Shown one piece after another: positions 1 to 12,587 of a DNA stretch of 64,000 bases. Numbering within the stretch: the stretch's first letter is position 1; the number at the start of each line of letters is the position of its first letter. Under the pieces are notes generated by a model that was not told where the DNA came from, searched no databases, and was given only the letters and a program-made list of their open reading frames with translations. The stretch lies in contig JAYKXP010000077.1 in the NCBI GenBank assembly GCA_037176845.1, forward strand, positions 124,001-188,000, given 5' to 3'. A program made the translations under genes and the position numbers. This DNA is from Paramarasmius palmivorus. Lineage: Eukaryota; Basidiomycota; Agaricomycetes; Agaricales; Marasmiaceae.

Positions 1-1453
1 CTTGGATCACTTTCGGGGTGTTGATGTATAATAATCAAGCACAGAGGCCGCAGCTGCACTAAGCACGGCAGGTATTTGAGAAACCGAATATCATGATGTT
101 TTCTTTTATAAAGTGATCTCATCTCCAAGATCATTAGGAAGAGCTTCCATGATAGATATATCATCATATACTGATGAAAAGATCATGTGTGCTGTCTGGA
201 AAGCAGATGGAGTACGTGATGCTGATCCCGGCGCGATATGCAGGTGTTGTGAACAACGTGCGAAGCAGACATTATGTTACAGAGCCTCACAGATTAGGGT
301 GCCTTCTCTACGACTTCAAGGAAGATAATCTGAGTATCGCACTCACAGTAATGAAACGGAAGAAGGGAGTTGCCGGAGTCGCCCTTTTTTCCCTTGGCGG
401 ACCATTACCTCAATCTCATCTTAGGTGATCGCTTGAGCCTACTATCCATCTTCGTGGCTTTCTCATATTCTCCTGTTGAGCGAAATTGAGTCTAGGTGTA
501 GTGATAAGAAGGGGCCCGCGGGAACGGGTTATCTATAGCAACCTATGGATGAATGCAATTTGAGGCGTTGGGCCAACCGCGGAGAATGGGAATTATTATC
601 ACAGTACACACCATTTAAATCGGTTCCACTCAGCCTGGTGACCTCGAAACAGCCTACAAGAAGATCAAAAGATTTGAATAACCAACAAACACCCATGCGA
701 CCGTCACCTGAAGGAGCGGCAATATGTGGGCTTCAGGACATTGCAAATGTTATATACCTCGGAGAGTTCTTCGCTCAATGCCTTGGGTGCTATCGCGCAT
801 ACTAAGCAGCTTCGAGAAACGGTTTGATCATCGAGTGGTCTGAAGCAACTGTCGAGGTACTTAGCCATAATGCCTAACCTTCCATCACTCTCGAACAGCC
901 GCTGACGAGACAGACCCCGAACGTGCTGCCATCTCGTGACTGGAACCCACCAGACTTCATCCCTCGTATAAAGCTTGTTCCGGATTTGGGAGGTATGTCG
1001 TACAACACATGCCGCTCTTGGATGTTTATCGACTGATGATACTTTGAATTTTCAAAGCTGTATATATCATTCTTTCCTACACTCATAGCCTCCAATTCGG
1101 AAAGCACTGTATATGATTCATGGGTATTGTCGTTTGTAGCGCCCGAGCTCACGGTTCTGGATACGTCAGATTCTTGATCTCTTTACTGTCTAAGCGTAAA
1201 GAGGAGGCCGTCCCGCATGCATTGATCAAGCGAGTTCGATCCTTTCTGACGGGATGACCTTGGGAATATCATGCGGCTCTGTCTTTTCTAGCCAAACATA
1301 GGAGATGATTGATGCACTGACACACCGCAGTTTAGATATCGTGAGCCGCAGTATCTACATCAAGTACATCGTTGATGTTATGGTTGGTTCTGTAAAGAAT
1401 GTAGCTTGAGTGCACGTGGATCTTGCATCAAGCCGGGGATCGGGCGCACTACT
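1..1453. repeat. Left unit of segmental duplication, non-coding, upstream of gene A
   Basis: I see no convincing gene here. The stretch is a diverged copy of about 7290-8830: both contain the phrase ACCGAATATCATG followed by a CCATGATA motif, and both contain the GCTGACGAGACA ... CCATCTCGTGAC block (about 900-940 and 8230-8275) and the AAGCCGGGGAT run just before the family 1 promoter. Open frames here are short, overlap each other and are not conserved between the two copies, so they are left out. Confidence 0.6.
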
Positions 1454-1461
1454 TATAAAAG
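1454..1461 (+). promoter_or_regulatory. TATA box of gene A
   Basis: TATAAAAG lies 119 bp before the ATG of gene A. The surrounding block (AAGCCGGGGATC upstream, GCAGTCACAT and CTTCGTTCC downstream) is conserved before genes B (about 8805-8875, with a weaker AATAAAAA) and C (about 13170-13240, AATAAAAG). The three genes therefore probably share one core promoter. Confidence 0.6.
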
Positions 1462-1572
1462 CAGTCACATCATTGAATTGGAAGTTTTTCTTCGTTCCAT
1501 CCTCACACCTCGCTTGTGCAGCGACGGTTCACACGCTCATTTATCCATCCGCTCCTTCATTCCTCCCCTACA

Positions 1573-2988
1573 ATGGTTATGACATTTTATCTAGTGCTGG
1601 TAGTGATAGCACAACTCTTGGATAATAAAGCTTGTAAGTTGCCCTTTCGCATGTCTATAGGTTTTTGCAACTAAGCTGCCTCAGCTGCGCTCGGTATCTG
1701 TTTCTCGAATGGAACATGCGTAGAAAGATCATTCCCAGAACCAAGGTCCACGCAGACCACGAGTACAAGCACTACCACCTCGACTTCCGACGGAGGAAGT
1801 AGGCTAATCAGCGTACTCCCAGTCGATGCCGCGCTGACGTTATCACAGTACTCAGTACCATTAATTCTGTCCTTACTTCCCCCTCCGAAGATCTCAGAAC
1901 AACATCGCCTGTTCCGCTAACATCACCTGTGTCACCAACATCGTCTCTCTCGCTAACACCACCTACTCGCGGACAAACTAACACTGCAAGCAGCCAAACA
2001 TCTCAAAGTATATATTGTCCTTTCGAATCTCAACAGCCCTAGCTAACACCACGTACTCTAAGCATCCGTTTCCAGTATCGCGGCTTCCACTCAGCAAGTC
2101 GCCCCACAGATCAGCTTCCTCCTAGACATCCTCACCACATGTGAGCCGGCCACGCTAAGATGGACAGGCTCCAACGTCGACAATATCACATTGAACCTAA
2201 CAATCACATCCACCGATATACCTCATACCAACTCTGATTTCACCCTTGCCAATGCTATCAATGCGTCTACAAATGTCTACAAATGGTCAAAGGTGACTAT
2301 TCCGCAAGGAAAATACATGTTGAATGCGTTAGATGAGTTCAATACACGGACACTCGCGACGGGCCCGTTCCTTGTTGAAAACGGTACCGATGTATCGTGT
2401 CTCGTGGCAAATGGAATGTTGAATGCGACGAGGTGAGTATATGGATTCTTTGGTTTGGTTTCAATGCTTAACACGTTGAACACAGCATCGAAAGGCCGAG
2501 TCCGACAAGGTACTTGTCACAAATATCCTATTTTTTACTGGACAGTTCGACTTAACCAACGTGCCAGCTCCACTAATCCGAGTTCTTCCCCTTCGCAATC
2601 CAACACCATAGTGCCTAACAAGCCAAGCCTCAACATCCCAGTGATAATTGGCGCAACAATCGGATCAGTTTTATTCCTCGTCATGGTTTTGTCGCTGGGA
2701 TACCGCTACTTGCAAAGAAAGGCGCGACAAATCAAGCCTAAGCCTATCGACCCATATCCCACGGAATATACCAAGTCGAGGGAACTTCGACGGTCTAAAT
2801 TCAGGGATGATGAGGGGTCTGAGTCGAATAATGATGCGGCTCCCGCTCAGAATCATGTTCAAGCGCCGGAGATGCAGGCGAGAATTCATCGACATGAAGA
2901 TAGCGGGTGGAGACCTCCACCTCCGGTGTCTGAGAGTATGAGTAGTAATCTGATTCATATGCCCCCAGAGTATGAGAACGCGTTGTAG
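1573..2988 (+). CDS. Family 1 gene A: single-pass surface protein with C-terminal PPEY tail
   Basis: Exons join(1573..1633,1685..1798,1849..2007,2063..2432,2486..2509,2568..2988), 382 aa; every junction keeps frame. Exon 1 is a signal peptide (MVMTFYLVLVVIAQLL). Exons 2-3 encode a Ser/Thr/Pro-rich stretch. Exon 4 encodes a conserved ~120-aa ectodomain with a CEPATLRW motif, a TIPQGKY motif, LDEFNTRTL and a final Cys in NGTDVSCL; this Cys...Cys pattern resembles the Kre9/KNH-like beta domain common in Agaricomycete surface proteins, but that is resemblance only. Exon 5 is a 24-nt micro-exon (SIERPSPT). Exon 6 holds the transmembrane helix (about residues 266-288), a basic stop-transfer, DPYPTEYTKS, HRHEDSGWRP and the terminus MPPEYENAL. 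The start is the first ATG after the TATA box and gives the leader. Function unknown; a WW-domain docking tail is inferred from PPEY. Confidence 0.85.
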
Positions 2989-3425
2989 TTTAAACAGTTC
3001 AATCATCCACAAAACCAAATAAAACATCATATCAGTTGTTGGGCTCGGAAATGGGTAGTAAAACATATTGACGATCAAGTTAGGTTACGAATACGCGCAG
3101 TTGAATATGGGCCATTCATTGGGAATCCCAAATATAGACCACATATCACTGCACCTGAATGATCAACAATCAACTATATGAGAACCTTCAAGTCGCTGAA
3201 CAGTAACAAGTCTCAAGAACACTAGATTTGCCGACATTGTAACGATGCGCTGAAGGCCATTCACCGTCATTCATTGTGATACATTACACGAGCAGTCCTC
3301 TCCACCAGAATGTTATTTGTCCCTTCTGCCATTTCTCGATCGCGGACAGCGTCATCTGAGGACGCCTTTTTGTGGCCTTGTGGATGTGAACACTATCCAA
3401 TCTGTGAAGTTGTCACGGGCATCTC
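2989..3425. repeat. 3' flank of gene A, duplicated after gene B
   Basis: This non-coding stretch matches 10385-10815 closely. Shared phrases include GACGATCAAGTTAGGTTAC, TTGGGAATCCCAAA and CTAGTAGATTTGCCGACATT-like text. It is the downstream part of the A/B segmental duplication. No gene is visible. Confidence 0.7.
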
Positions 3426-4450
3426 GGAGGAACTTGATAACCCTAACCCAATCAACACTGTTGGAAAATTAGTCATCTAGGCAAGCGTTTCTTCCCGACC
3501 CCCATCATCTCTCGCTGTTCCATCTCCAGGTTATCGATGACTAGCCATAAGACATCCTAGGACTATTTGGTGGAATAGGACGCTGGGACGACTAGCGAGT
3601 GAACTTCTCAGGAGGAATGGGTTGACCATCGAGTGGTCGCGGGTAACTGTAGAGGTGCGTCGCCTTGCTCCCTAACTTTGCATCGCTCTTGAGCGGCCAC
3701 TGACGAGGCATCTTAGATCTCTAACGTGCTCCCATCTCGTGACTGGAGCCACCGCCCCTCTCGTATGAAACCTCCACCACCACAACCTGCTACCCGAGAC
3801 CGACAAGTCCCATACCATCACCCGCTATCCTCGAATGTAGCATCTCCCACTGTGCCGCAAAATGAAATGAACGGGCGTGTGGGAGGAGCTTGGCAATTCT
3901 AGCCCAACAGCAAAATGATTGAAAGTTAGTCATCCAAGCAAACGCAACCCTTCTTTCTTCCCGGCCACCACTCTCATTGAACTAGCTTCAAGGCATATGA
4001 CGAGAAGTATTTGTACTAAGCGCGAATAGTAGTTGATTTCGCATTCATCTCTCCGCAGATCGATAACGCCGCGCAACTCAGAAGACGAAGGTTCCGGAAG
4101 ATGTAGCTATGGGATTTAGCTTGGAGGCGTCAAAGGGGTGTGTATAGCATGCTCTTTGTCTTCTTCCATGCGTTGTGCTCACGAATCATTGGAGGATATC
4201 ATCGTTACTACCTTCCACATCAATGCATACGCAAACTCACACCTTTGATTCGAAAACCAGAACAACGCACAATATCCATGACTAAGGAGCCCTCTGAAAC
4301 GTGCTGGGTTGATTGTTGAGTGGTATTTCGCACACGTACAGGTACGTAGCCTGCCGCTCCTACATCGCTTTCAAACCGCTCCTGACGATACATAAATACT
4401 AGACCTACAACACACTTGCTCCCCCCCTTTGTTAACGTCGTGAAGTTCAT
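3426..4450 (+). repeat. Dispersed module R1, diverged copy 1 (two partial copies in tandem)
   Basis: It begins near GATAACCCTAACCCAATC (about 3437) and contains the R1 signposts CTTCCCGACCCCCATCATCTC (about 3490), GTTATCGATGACTAGC (about 3530) and CTCCGCAGATCGATAACGC (about 4055). No coding frame is shared with the other R1 copies, so it is annotated as a repeat and not as a gene. Confidence 0.6.
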
Positions 4451-5385
4451 TCGCCTACCTTAACCCGTGCAATCACGACTTACTTTTGCCCGCTAATCTC
4501 GGTCGAATGTACCATATCCCACGCAACGAGAGTGAAAGGGCATACCCTTTTCTTTGACTTTGACCCTGCCGCGTTCCCGCCTTATAATGCATGAGTCTCC
4601 CTCGTATCTTCGTACCCTTGAACGCTACTCTTCATCTTTAACGGAGGATTTAATTGGGAAAAGGCTTACCCTCTTTCATAAACCACCCTCTGATACGCTC
4701 GTTCCTCTTTCGTTAGTAATCAACGCCCATATACGTCTTCTTCTCTGTCGTGCGGAGTTATGGCTCACACACCGTTTCCCTTCACTCTACATCGTGAGTA
4801 ACCTGTTCTCCATGTTCGGGATGTCCATCTTGGTTCGTCGTTTAATGGAAACTCGATACTGCAAGCACTCGCCTTCAATGCCCTGTTAACGGAGTAAATC
4901 ATATATTGAACAATTACGATGATATCGATGCTCTCGCCAGCATACACCCACGTTGATAGACAAGATTTCAATTGTGTATGGATGTACATGATCCTGACGA
5001 ATCCTTCCCTTGGTGGTGCATGGGAACGCTCAGGAATCGAGACTGAATATATCTCCTTATCCTTCAGTGATATTCAAGTTTTCGTATGTCAAACGGAAGC
5101 ATGATCGGCGCAGCGGGGACCTAACCCTAGCGTGATCTGATACCGAACGAATCACGCTCTTCTACGTCTTTTTACAACGCAATATAGTAATCTATAATCC
5201 ATAACGGGGAGGCGCCAAGAATAAAGAGAGAGAGAGGCTGAAGGTACGTCAAGACGATTGTACCGTTCAGGAAGTATAACAAGAATGTCCTATCTACACA
5301 ACTCTAAACGTGAGATGAACTCTCAACACCCTAGCCGCATCAATTTTCCCACTCGGTCAGACTTCCAATAAATTTCCTCGGACCT
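4451..5385. other. Intergenic stretch with no recognised feature
   Basis: The longest open frame is about 110 codons and has neither family resemblance nor a splice-consistent extension. A purine-rich run (AAAGAGAGAGAGAGG, about 5222) is the only low-complexity tract. I see nothing else here. Confidence 0.4.
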
Positions 5386-5960
5386 TCAAGGTTTTACATA
5401 CTCTAACTGCAGCATCATAGCCGTGCGGAAGGTCAAGCACACTCGAACGCTCCGTTTCAGAGTGCGGTTGAGTCGGTCTCCACTATCTTCATGACGCCAT
5501 GTCCTTTGCAAATTAGGCGACTCTTCCGTATCCTCCTGATCAGGAATACGATCAAGTACTGGAGTGGGGAATCATGTTGAGTGCAATGACGTACCTTTCT
5601 GCCTTGTTTAGCACATACCAATATGGTATCTGGGTAAGGAGAAATGGGCACTGGTTCTTTCGCGTGGCGTTGTTGGGATCGTTTACGGCGAAGGAAGATA
5701 ATGCCAACGGTAATTGTAATGATGAGCATGAATACACCGACTACTGGACCGACGATGCGGTCAAGAGTTCTGGGATTATCTGATGTCCCCTCCGATGGTA
5801 TTGGGGTAATCGACGTTGTCGGGCTACGCGTTGTCAAGCGAGCAAAGAATGCAGTGCTGTACTCCCAGAGGTAGAATTATCGCTTTGGCCAAGACTTGTG
5901 ACAATATCGCTTGAATCCGAAGGTTCCGAATCACCTGTACTTCTGATAAGATCAGCATAT
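5386..5960 (-). pseudogene. Decayed family 1-like transmembrane gene
   Basis: On the minus strand a Ser/Asp-rich stretch (PSDSSDIVTSLGQSDNSTSG, about 5870-5940) precedes a clear transmembrane helix (RIVGPVVGVFMLIITITVG), a basic stop-transfer (FLRRKRSQQRH) and VPISPYPDT, equivalent to the DPYPTEY of family 1. An intron with donor GTACGT after 5595 and acceptor CTGATCAG before 5535 joins in phase to an exon at 5535-5386 that reads ...WRHEDSG. Next to DSG about 4 nt of the usual DSGWRPP coding sequence are missing, so the frame shifts; the expected LPPEYE end survives only as LQLEYVKP. The junction to the upstream Ser-rich exon does not keep frame in my reading. A family 1-type gene broken inside its most conserved motif. 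Confidence 0.65.
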
Positions 5961-6349
5961 CAGCGAATAGGGCCTAGTATGCGGCATTCGGCATTTCGGG
6001 CAAAAATGCCAACAGCATGCTATTCCCGTGCCGATAACATTGATAACATTGATAAACCTGCTGTGGACCGACCTCGATCAGTGCAGGGTTCCGTACTACA
6101 CGTACTCTGGCAGAATATAGGTACATGCTACGGGCATCTACTAGCTACCACAATACAGGATACTATAACCAACTCGCTGCCATACATGCACATCATCTCA
6201 AATCGTCCAATACACATTCAGCGTAAGGGATCTGGCAATAAACAACGCATCAGAAATAGCCCCATTGCACCTAGGACAGGTAGACACGATAAACGCACTA
6301 GAGTGCTCTTACTGTATACGCCATTCAAGAGAATCATGCCTCAATATGG

Positions 6350-7290
6350 TCGTCTTCATCAGGAATGTTAAAAGTTTGGAATCTTTCGCATCCAGTGGAT
6401 CGTCGACCTCGTCTGCCTCAGCCTCGACCACGCGTAAAGATATTTATGTGTTCCTTCCAGGTATTGAAGCTTTGTAGGACAAGTGGGAACTTCATTGGTG
6501 ATCGAAGGTAGATCACCAACCTCGTCCGAGTCGTCGGCCACGGTCTCGACGCCGTGCTTGGCACTGTCATCAATTTGTCCGAGACATTGAAACATAGGAG
6601 TGGTTAGTTGAAACAGGACAGAGGTAACGTGGCAACGCAGCGACTGTAATCCCACAGCACATATCGCTCGGAGTCGAAGGGGCTCGGAGAGGCGAACGAC
6701 AGAGATCTTGGGTTATGACTGGGTGATAAGAGTGAGGATGGATGTTGGTTCGAGCCAGATGGATCATGTTCTCGTCTCCTTGACATGCCGTAGACACGCC
6801 TGCCTTTGGAGGTGGGGAGGCCGCAGGTGTGTACAGTGCGTACATATCACCTAAGTCCTAAACCACTATCGACCCCAGATAGACAAACGAGCTCCGGACT
6901 GTGACGTTGTCCACGTAGATTTGAAGGCATCGAGGACAGTGTCCTGAAAATCTTGCATAGTGAGCTCCCGACTTTTTGTTTGACGACAGACGACACATCC
7001 CAGCCCATTTTGACCGGTCCAAAAGACCTCGCCTGCCAGTACAGCATGCTACAGGAAGACCTCTGGCATCAGCTCAATGCGGTAAGACCGTCGAAAGAGA
7101 CTGTGCTGGTCGTAAACCTTGCAACAATGACTGGGTGTGGATAGGGGTATCTGGGATGGTGGTGGTTTCTCGAACTCCGAGTTGCCATATGCCAGGGGTA
7201 GCCATGACGAAGACTTACCGTCAATGACTCCGAGCGTTGCAACAAGAAGAATCAACGCAGCGGTGATGGCGATTATTAGTGGACTATCTG
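6350..7290 (-). other. Possible degenerate gene with hydrophobic leader; unresolved
   Basis: On the minus strand a hydrophobic leader-like segment (AITAALILLVATLGVID, about 7285-7220) ends at a GTAAGT donor. Downstream lie fragments in different frames (for example TMQDFQDTVLDAFKSTWTT near 6955-6900 and YVDNVTVRSSFVYL in another frame), but no splice pattern that keeps one frame was found. A similar CAGGATTTTCAGGA stretch occurs on the minus strand near 12150-12175, so this may be one of two remnants of an unidentified gene. Confidence 0.25.
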
Positions 7291-8942
7291 ATTAAGATGC
7301 GCTAATTTTATCGAAGAATGCGGGGTTTGAACTAAGCTGTACCGCTATGGATAGCATACTTGTCGTTTCAATGCTGTATCTCCACTTTTTTGATGGGAGA
7401 TAGTACTTGAGTTCCTGAGACAGCATCTACAGAAGGCCACGGCGAGTATGCGGGGAACCGAATATCATGGTTCTATCACGCCACCAAGATTATTGGGCAA
7501 ATGTTCCATGATAAAAATATCATACTTCGATGAAAAGAAAGATGGCATAGCATCGGCCTGAGGTCGGCGTGCCTTGGGAGCCATAAAGGTAATAATGTCC
7601 TATTGAAATCGAGATGTTAGCACCTAACGTTGCACAATATCGTGTACACAGCATCGTCTATCATTTGTACACTCGTATTTCGCGAAAAAAATTTGTGGGT
7701 TCTCGATAATCAGGAGGTACTCGAGATATTTAGAACAAAATGCAAACAAAGTGCTGGTGAGCCGATATCCTGAGCGATGTTCCTGGCTGCCCTTCGAAAC
7801 TGCTTCGAAAGCGTTTGATCTCCGCGATGAAAGGCTAACGCTGAGACGGGTTTTGGGAAGTGCACTATTCATTCTGTCAAAGAGATTACATACTTACACA
7901 ATCGGCGGGCGTTTCGGACATCGGAAGAACTTGGTAACCCTAACCCCTCTGATTGTCCGAAAGCATTTCACGTGTGCGCAAGGCCAATCGTTTGATCTCG
8001 GTAATGAAAGGATAATGCCAACGGGCTTGGGATCTGTCGCTGATACTTAGCTGGTAGAGGCTGGTAGTGAGCATTCATTCTGGGAAAGTTTCGGAGGAAC
8101 TTTGTAACCCTAACCCGGTCCAATAGTTGATATTTCTTAGACATCTGCAAGCTTTCTTCTCGACCCCCACCATCTCTCGCTGTACCATCTCCCGGTTATC
8201 GTTGGCTAGCTGCTATTGCTCTCGAACGGCGGCTGACGAGACATCTTAGATCCCGAACGTGTTTCCATCTCGTGACAAATACACACTACATCTCGTATAA
8301 AGCTCGTGAGGTATCCCCTGGGACTATCCCTCCAGGTCCACCTACGGAGGTGATCAAGCAATATCGTGCCCTGTCCTCGCTCTTCTATTCGAGTAATATT
8401 GAATGAACGACAATCATGAATTTTATGTGTTATTCTTTGTAATATATCTTTTACACTCACCACCTCCAATTCGGAATGTGCCTGGCTTTACATGATCAAT
8501 GGATACTCATAGCGCCCGAGCCGTCATTTCAATGCACCAGCTGACTATATCCGATATATTACTATCCTCGTGTAAGAAAGGAGACCGCTCACTTGCATCG
8601 GTCAACAGAGTTCGGTCCCTTCTGATGGGATGAGGTCGAGAACATCATGCCCTGTCCTTCGTGGCCAAAAATAGGAGGTATCTGAAGCACTATCATACCT
8701 CAAATTTAGATATAGCGAGCAAAAGGATCAACATCAAGTACCTCGTTGATGTTGATTCTGAAAGGTACGTGTCTTGAGTGCACATGAATCCCGCATCAAG
8801 CCGGGGATAAGGCGTGCCACTAATAAAAACATAGTCACATCGTCGAATTCGATGTATTTCTTCGTTCCTTCCTAACCCCCCGTTTGTGCAGCGACGATTA
8901 TCACGCTCATTCATCCTTCCACTCCGTCATCCGTCACCCAAG
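7291..8942. repeat. Right unit of segmental duplication, upstream of gene B, with two R1 starts
   Basis: This is the counterpart of 1-1572, interrupted by two R1-type segments that each contain AACCCTAACCC (about 7937-7947 and 8107-8117). The second is followed by CTTCTCGACCCCCACCATCTC. No gene is visible before B. Within 8215-8940 the order of blocks is the same as in 890-1570. Confidence 0.6.
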
Positions 8943-10384
8943 ATGGTTATAACGTTCTACCTGGTGTTGGTAATATTAGCGCAGCTCTGGGATAAAGCTT
9001 GTAAGTTACCCTATTGCAAGGCTATTATTTTTAAGTGACTGAATTACCTCAGCGGCCGTGCAATGTACTTCAGTTGCAATGTGCAAGCGGCAAGAAGATC
9101 CCCCAACAGCAACGCCCCCGACCAACGCAAAGACAAGCATGAGCATCTCGAGTTCCGACAGAGAAAGTAGGCTCCTCAGCGTACTCTCAGCTGATCCCGT
9201 GCTGACTTTATCATAGCAATCGGTTCATTTATCGTTGCAATGAGCATTGAACTTGTTTCCACTACTCAAGACACCATTCAAGATACCAGCACAACATCGA
9301 CTAATCCGCCAACATCTGCGTCACCAAGACCACCTCCGTCGCCAACATCACCTACCCCTGAGCAAACCGATACCTCCATCAGCCAAACCTCCAAAAGTAC
9401 CTATCCTTTTTTGGATTCTCAATAAAGCTAGCTAACAGCACGTACTATAAGCATCCGTGTCCAGTATCGCAGCTCCCACTCAGCAAGCCGCCCCGCAGAT
9501 TACCTTCCTCCTCGACATCCTCACCGCATGTGAGCCGGCCAAGCTAAGATGGACAAGTTCCAATGTCGACAACATCTCATTCAATCTAACGATCATTTCC
9601 AACGACACCACCGACACACCTCATACCAGCTCCGAATTCCCCCTTGCAACTGGTATCAGTGCATCTAAAAATGACTACGACTGGTCAAAGGTGACCATCC
9701 CTCAAGGAAAATACTTGTTGAATGCGTTGGATGAGTTCAATACGAGAACACTTGCGACGAGCCCGTTCCTTGTTCAGAATGGTACGGATATATCGTGTCT
9801 CGCAACAAATGGAACCTTGACTGCGAAGAGGTGAGTATATGGATTCCCCGATTTCTTGTCAATGCTCAACACGCTTAACACAGCATCGAAAGGCCGAGTC
9901 CTACAAGGTACTTATCGCAGATAGCCTTTTTCGCCAAACTGTTCGACCTGACCAACGTACCAGCCCCACTAATCCGAGTTCTTCCCCTTCACAATCCAAT
10001 ACCGTGACGCCTACCAAATCAAGCATCAACATCCCGGTGATAATAGGTGCCACAGTTGGATCAGTTTTATTCCTTGTCCTGGGTTTGTCGCTGGGATACC
10101 GCTACCTGCGAAGAAAAGCGCGAGGTATCACGCCTAAACCTATCGACCCATATCCCACGGAATACACCAAGTCGAGCGAACACCAACGTTCTAAATTCAG
10201 GAATGATGAGGGTTCTGAATGTAGTAATGATGCGGCTCCCGCTCAGAATCATGCTCAAGCGCCGGAGATGCAGGCGAGAATTCATCGACATGAAGATAGC
10301 GGGTGGAGACCTCCACCTCCAGCGTCTGAGAGTATGGGTAGTAATCTGATACATATGCCCCCAGAGTATGAGAACGCGTTGTAG
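8943..10384 (+). CDS. Family 1 gene B: single-pass surface protein with C-terminal PPEY tail
   Basis: Exons join(8943..9000,9053..9166,9217..9396,9452..9830,9884..9907,9964..10384), 391 aa, all junctions in phase. The leader is MVITFYLVLVILAQLWDKA. The Ser/Thr/Pro linker is richest in exon 3 (PTSASPRPPPSPTSPTP). The ectodomain in exon 4 runs from APQITFLLDILTACEP to NGTDISCL. The 24-nt exon 5 encodes SIERPSPT. The transmembrane helix spans about residues 275-297, followed by GYRYLRRKAR, DPYPTEYTKS, HRHEDSGWRPPPP and MPPEYENAL-COOH. It is the closest paralogue of gene A and sits in the same segmental duplication. Introns are 50-56 nt with CTGAC/CTAAC branch points. Likely a plasma-membrane protein with a glycosylated exterior; function unknown. 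Confidence 0.87.
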
Positions 10385-11110
10385 TTTAAACACAATGTTT
10401 TAATAACCATTTCCGGGCCCAAAAAGCTGGTATCATGTCTCGTTTGGTTTTGTAGATGATTCAACTGACGATCAAGTTAGGTTACTAGTACGCGCAGTTA
10501 AATATAGGCCAATTATTGGGAATCCCAAAATATAAACCACATATCACTGCACTTGAATGATTAACGATCAAATATATGAGAACCTTAAAACCGCTGAATA
10601 GCCACGAGACGACGTCTCAAGAATAGTAGATTTGCCGACATTGGAACGGTGCGCTGAAGGATCATTTATTGTGATACATTACACGACTAGTCCTCTCCCC
10701 CAGTATGTTATTTTTTCCTTCTGCCATCTCTCGATCGCGGACAGTATCATCTGAGGACCCCTTTTTGTGGCCTTATCCGATCTGCGAAGTTGCCACGGGC
10801 ATTTCCGAGTCGGAGGAACTTGATAACCCTAACCCAATCAATACTGTTGAAAAATTAGTCATCTGGGCAAGCGTTTCTTCCCGACCCCATCATCTCTCAT
10901 TGTTCCATCTCCAGGTTATCGACGACTAGCCACAAGACATCCTAGGACTACTTGGTGGAATAGAACGCTAGGACGACTAGTGAGTGAACTTTTCAGGAGG
11001 AATGGGTTGACCATCGAGTGGTCGGGAGTAACTGTAGAGGTGCGTAGCCTTTTGTATCGCTCTTGAGCGGCCACTGACGAGGCATCTTAGTCTCTAACGT
11101 GCTCCCATCG
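10385..11110. repeat. 3' flank of gene B plus R1 copy
   Basis: The first ~430 bp match the flank of gene A at 2989-3425. From GATAACCCTAACCCAATC (about 10822) the sequence continues as an R1 copy nearly identical to 3435-3720. No gene is visible. Confidence 0.7.
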
Positions 11111-12050
11111 CGTAACAGGAACCACCGCCTCTCTCGTATGAACTCACTGCCGGTGGTAAAGGTCCGTAAATTTCATGCCGTCCTTGCACGTTTATTGACT
11201 GACAATACTCCCTCACGAAGCGAATATGAACGGAAGCCTTTCCTACACTCCCTCAAAATACCCTCTATCCCCCACCGTCACTAGGTTGCCTTAAAACTCC
11301 ATGTTCGCTCTTTCTTTTCACCGGGAGATCGAGATAACACTTCCGCCGAGTTCACTCCCGTCAGGTTACAGGTGGCTAGGCATTGTAGAGGTATGTAGCA
11401 CATGCTACAACCCTCCTGCCAGTGAATCTCTTTTTAAATCCTTACTAGTCCTTCCGGAATGATGGAGAAGGTTGATCGTCGAGTGGTTTGGAGCAAGCGT
11501 AGAGGTACCTTTGGAGACCTCGAGCTCGAACATACTACTAGAAGTTGGGAACCCTGGGCACCTCCTTTACTCTTCGTCGATTTCATGACGGCGATGTTAT
11601 GAATCCTTCTGTATCCCTCATGCTCGTTCACATCCGAGTTGAACTCCAATTCCAGACACAGTAGCAATCTATACCCACTATCCCCCCTACGATCTTCCTT
11701 GCTCACCTTCAAATCTCTGCTTTGCCGTGGGGTCCAACGATACATTCCACTAACCCCTTCCACTTGCCCCTTCCTCCTCCGTCTTTGCTTCCTCCAGAGA
11801 TATGCTGGTCTGCTGGTGTTCTCAGGCTACCATACCGCTCTCATAATCGAGTCCTGGTCTTTCTGTTTACCCTCTTCCCTTTCGTCTCGTTCACGTGCAT
11901 TCAGCGGAGGATGTCTACTTTTCTCTCACTATAGTAAGAATGGGAAATGACGGCTTATGTCTGTGATATGCGAGGTTTGGGTAGTAAGATGTCGGAATAC
12001 TGTTCCATTCCTAATGATCCTCGGCGTGAGTATGTATAGCAAGTAGCTCG
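11111..12050. other. Intergenic stretch with no resolved gene
   Basis: Open frames of up to about 110 codons occur on both strands, but none shows a recognisable domain or continues through plausible splice sites. The AAACCTCGACTT/CGAACATACTAC-type wording near 11500-11545 resembles 17090-17115, so this is probably diverged repeat DNA. Confidence 0.3.
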
Positions 12051-12330
12051 AATGGATTAATAGACTTGGGTCGTCGGTGGTTGATACAGGTCATAAGGAT
12101 TCCTGAAGAACAGCACGCGCGCTATAAAGCTGGGATGGACGCTAACACTGAAGATTTCCTGAAAATCCTGTTCAGTAATTACCTGAGAAGGAGTGTCGTT
12201 ATGGGTTGGGTGCGCGATACACAAGGAATTAAGTTCACGCGTTAGTGCAACAAGGGAAGTGGGTGACCGCTTTGCTAGCACCGACAGGGATAACGATAGC
12301 TTCAGGACAAAGACATGACTCGTGATGTCC
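12051..12330 (-). pseudogene. Small coding-like remnant, unidentified
   Basis: The minus strand holds an open stretch of about 74 codons that includes TEQDFQEIFSVSVHPSF and a possible intron start (GTAATT) beside it. The QDFQ stretch resembles the one near 6940 on the same strand. No start, domain or partner exon could be fixed. Reported as a possible remnant only. Confidence 0.2.
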
Positions 12331-12587
12331 GTCTATTCTAAATAATTTAGACTCTGATAGGAGTTTTGGTGCTGGTTGGGTCTGTAAAATAAGTGACGTA
12401 TCAACATAATAGCATGATAATCTTTCAACACTTGTATGTGTGATTCTGTGATATAAGCCATGTTTTTGACACTCACCACCTCCAACCCGGAAAGCGCCTG
12501 GCTTGGTAATTTGATATCAGCTGGACACGTCCGATCCTTGATCCTATTACTGCCTAGGTGTAAAAAAGGAGACGGCCCACTTGCATT

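Noticed and set aside
2671..3078. 135-codon minus-strand frame over gene A
   Set aside because: It is a shadow of the last exon of gene A; the same antisense frame exists over gene B (10067-10393) and carries no independent motif.
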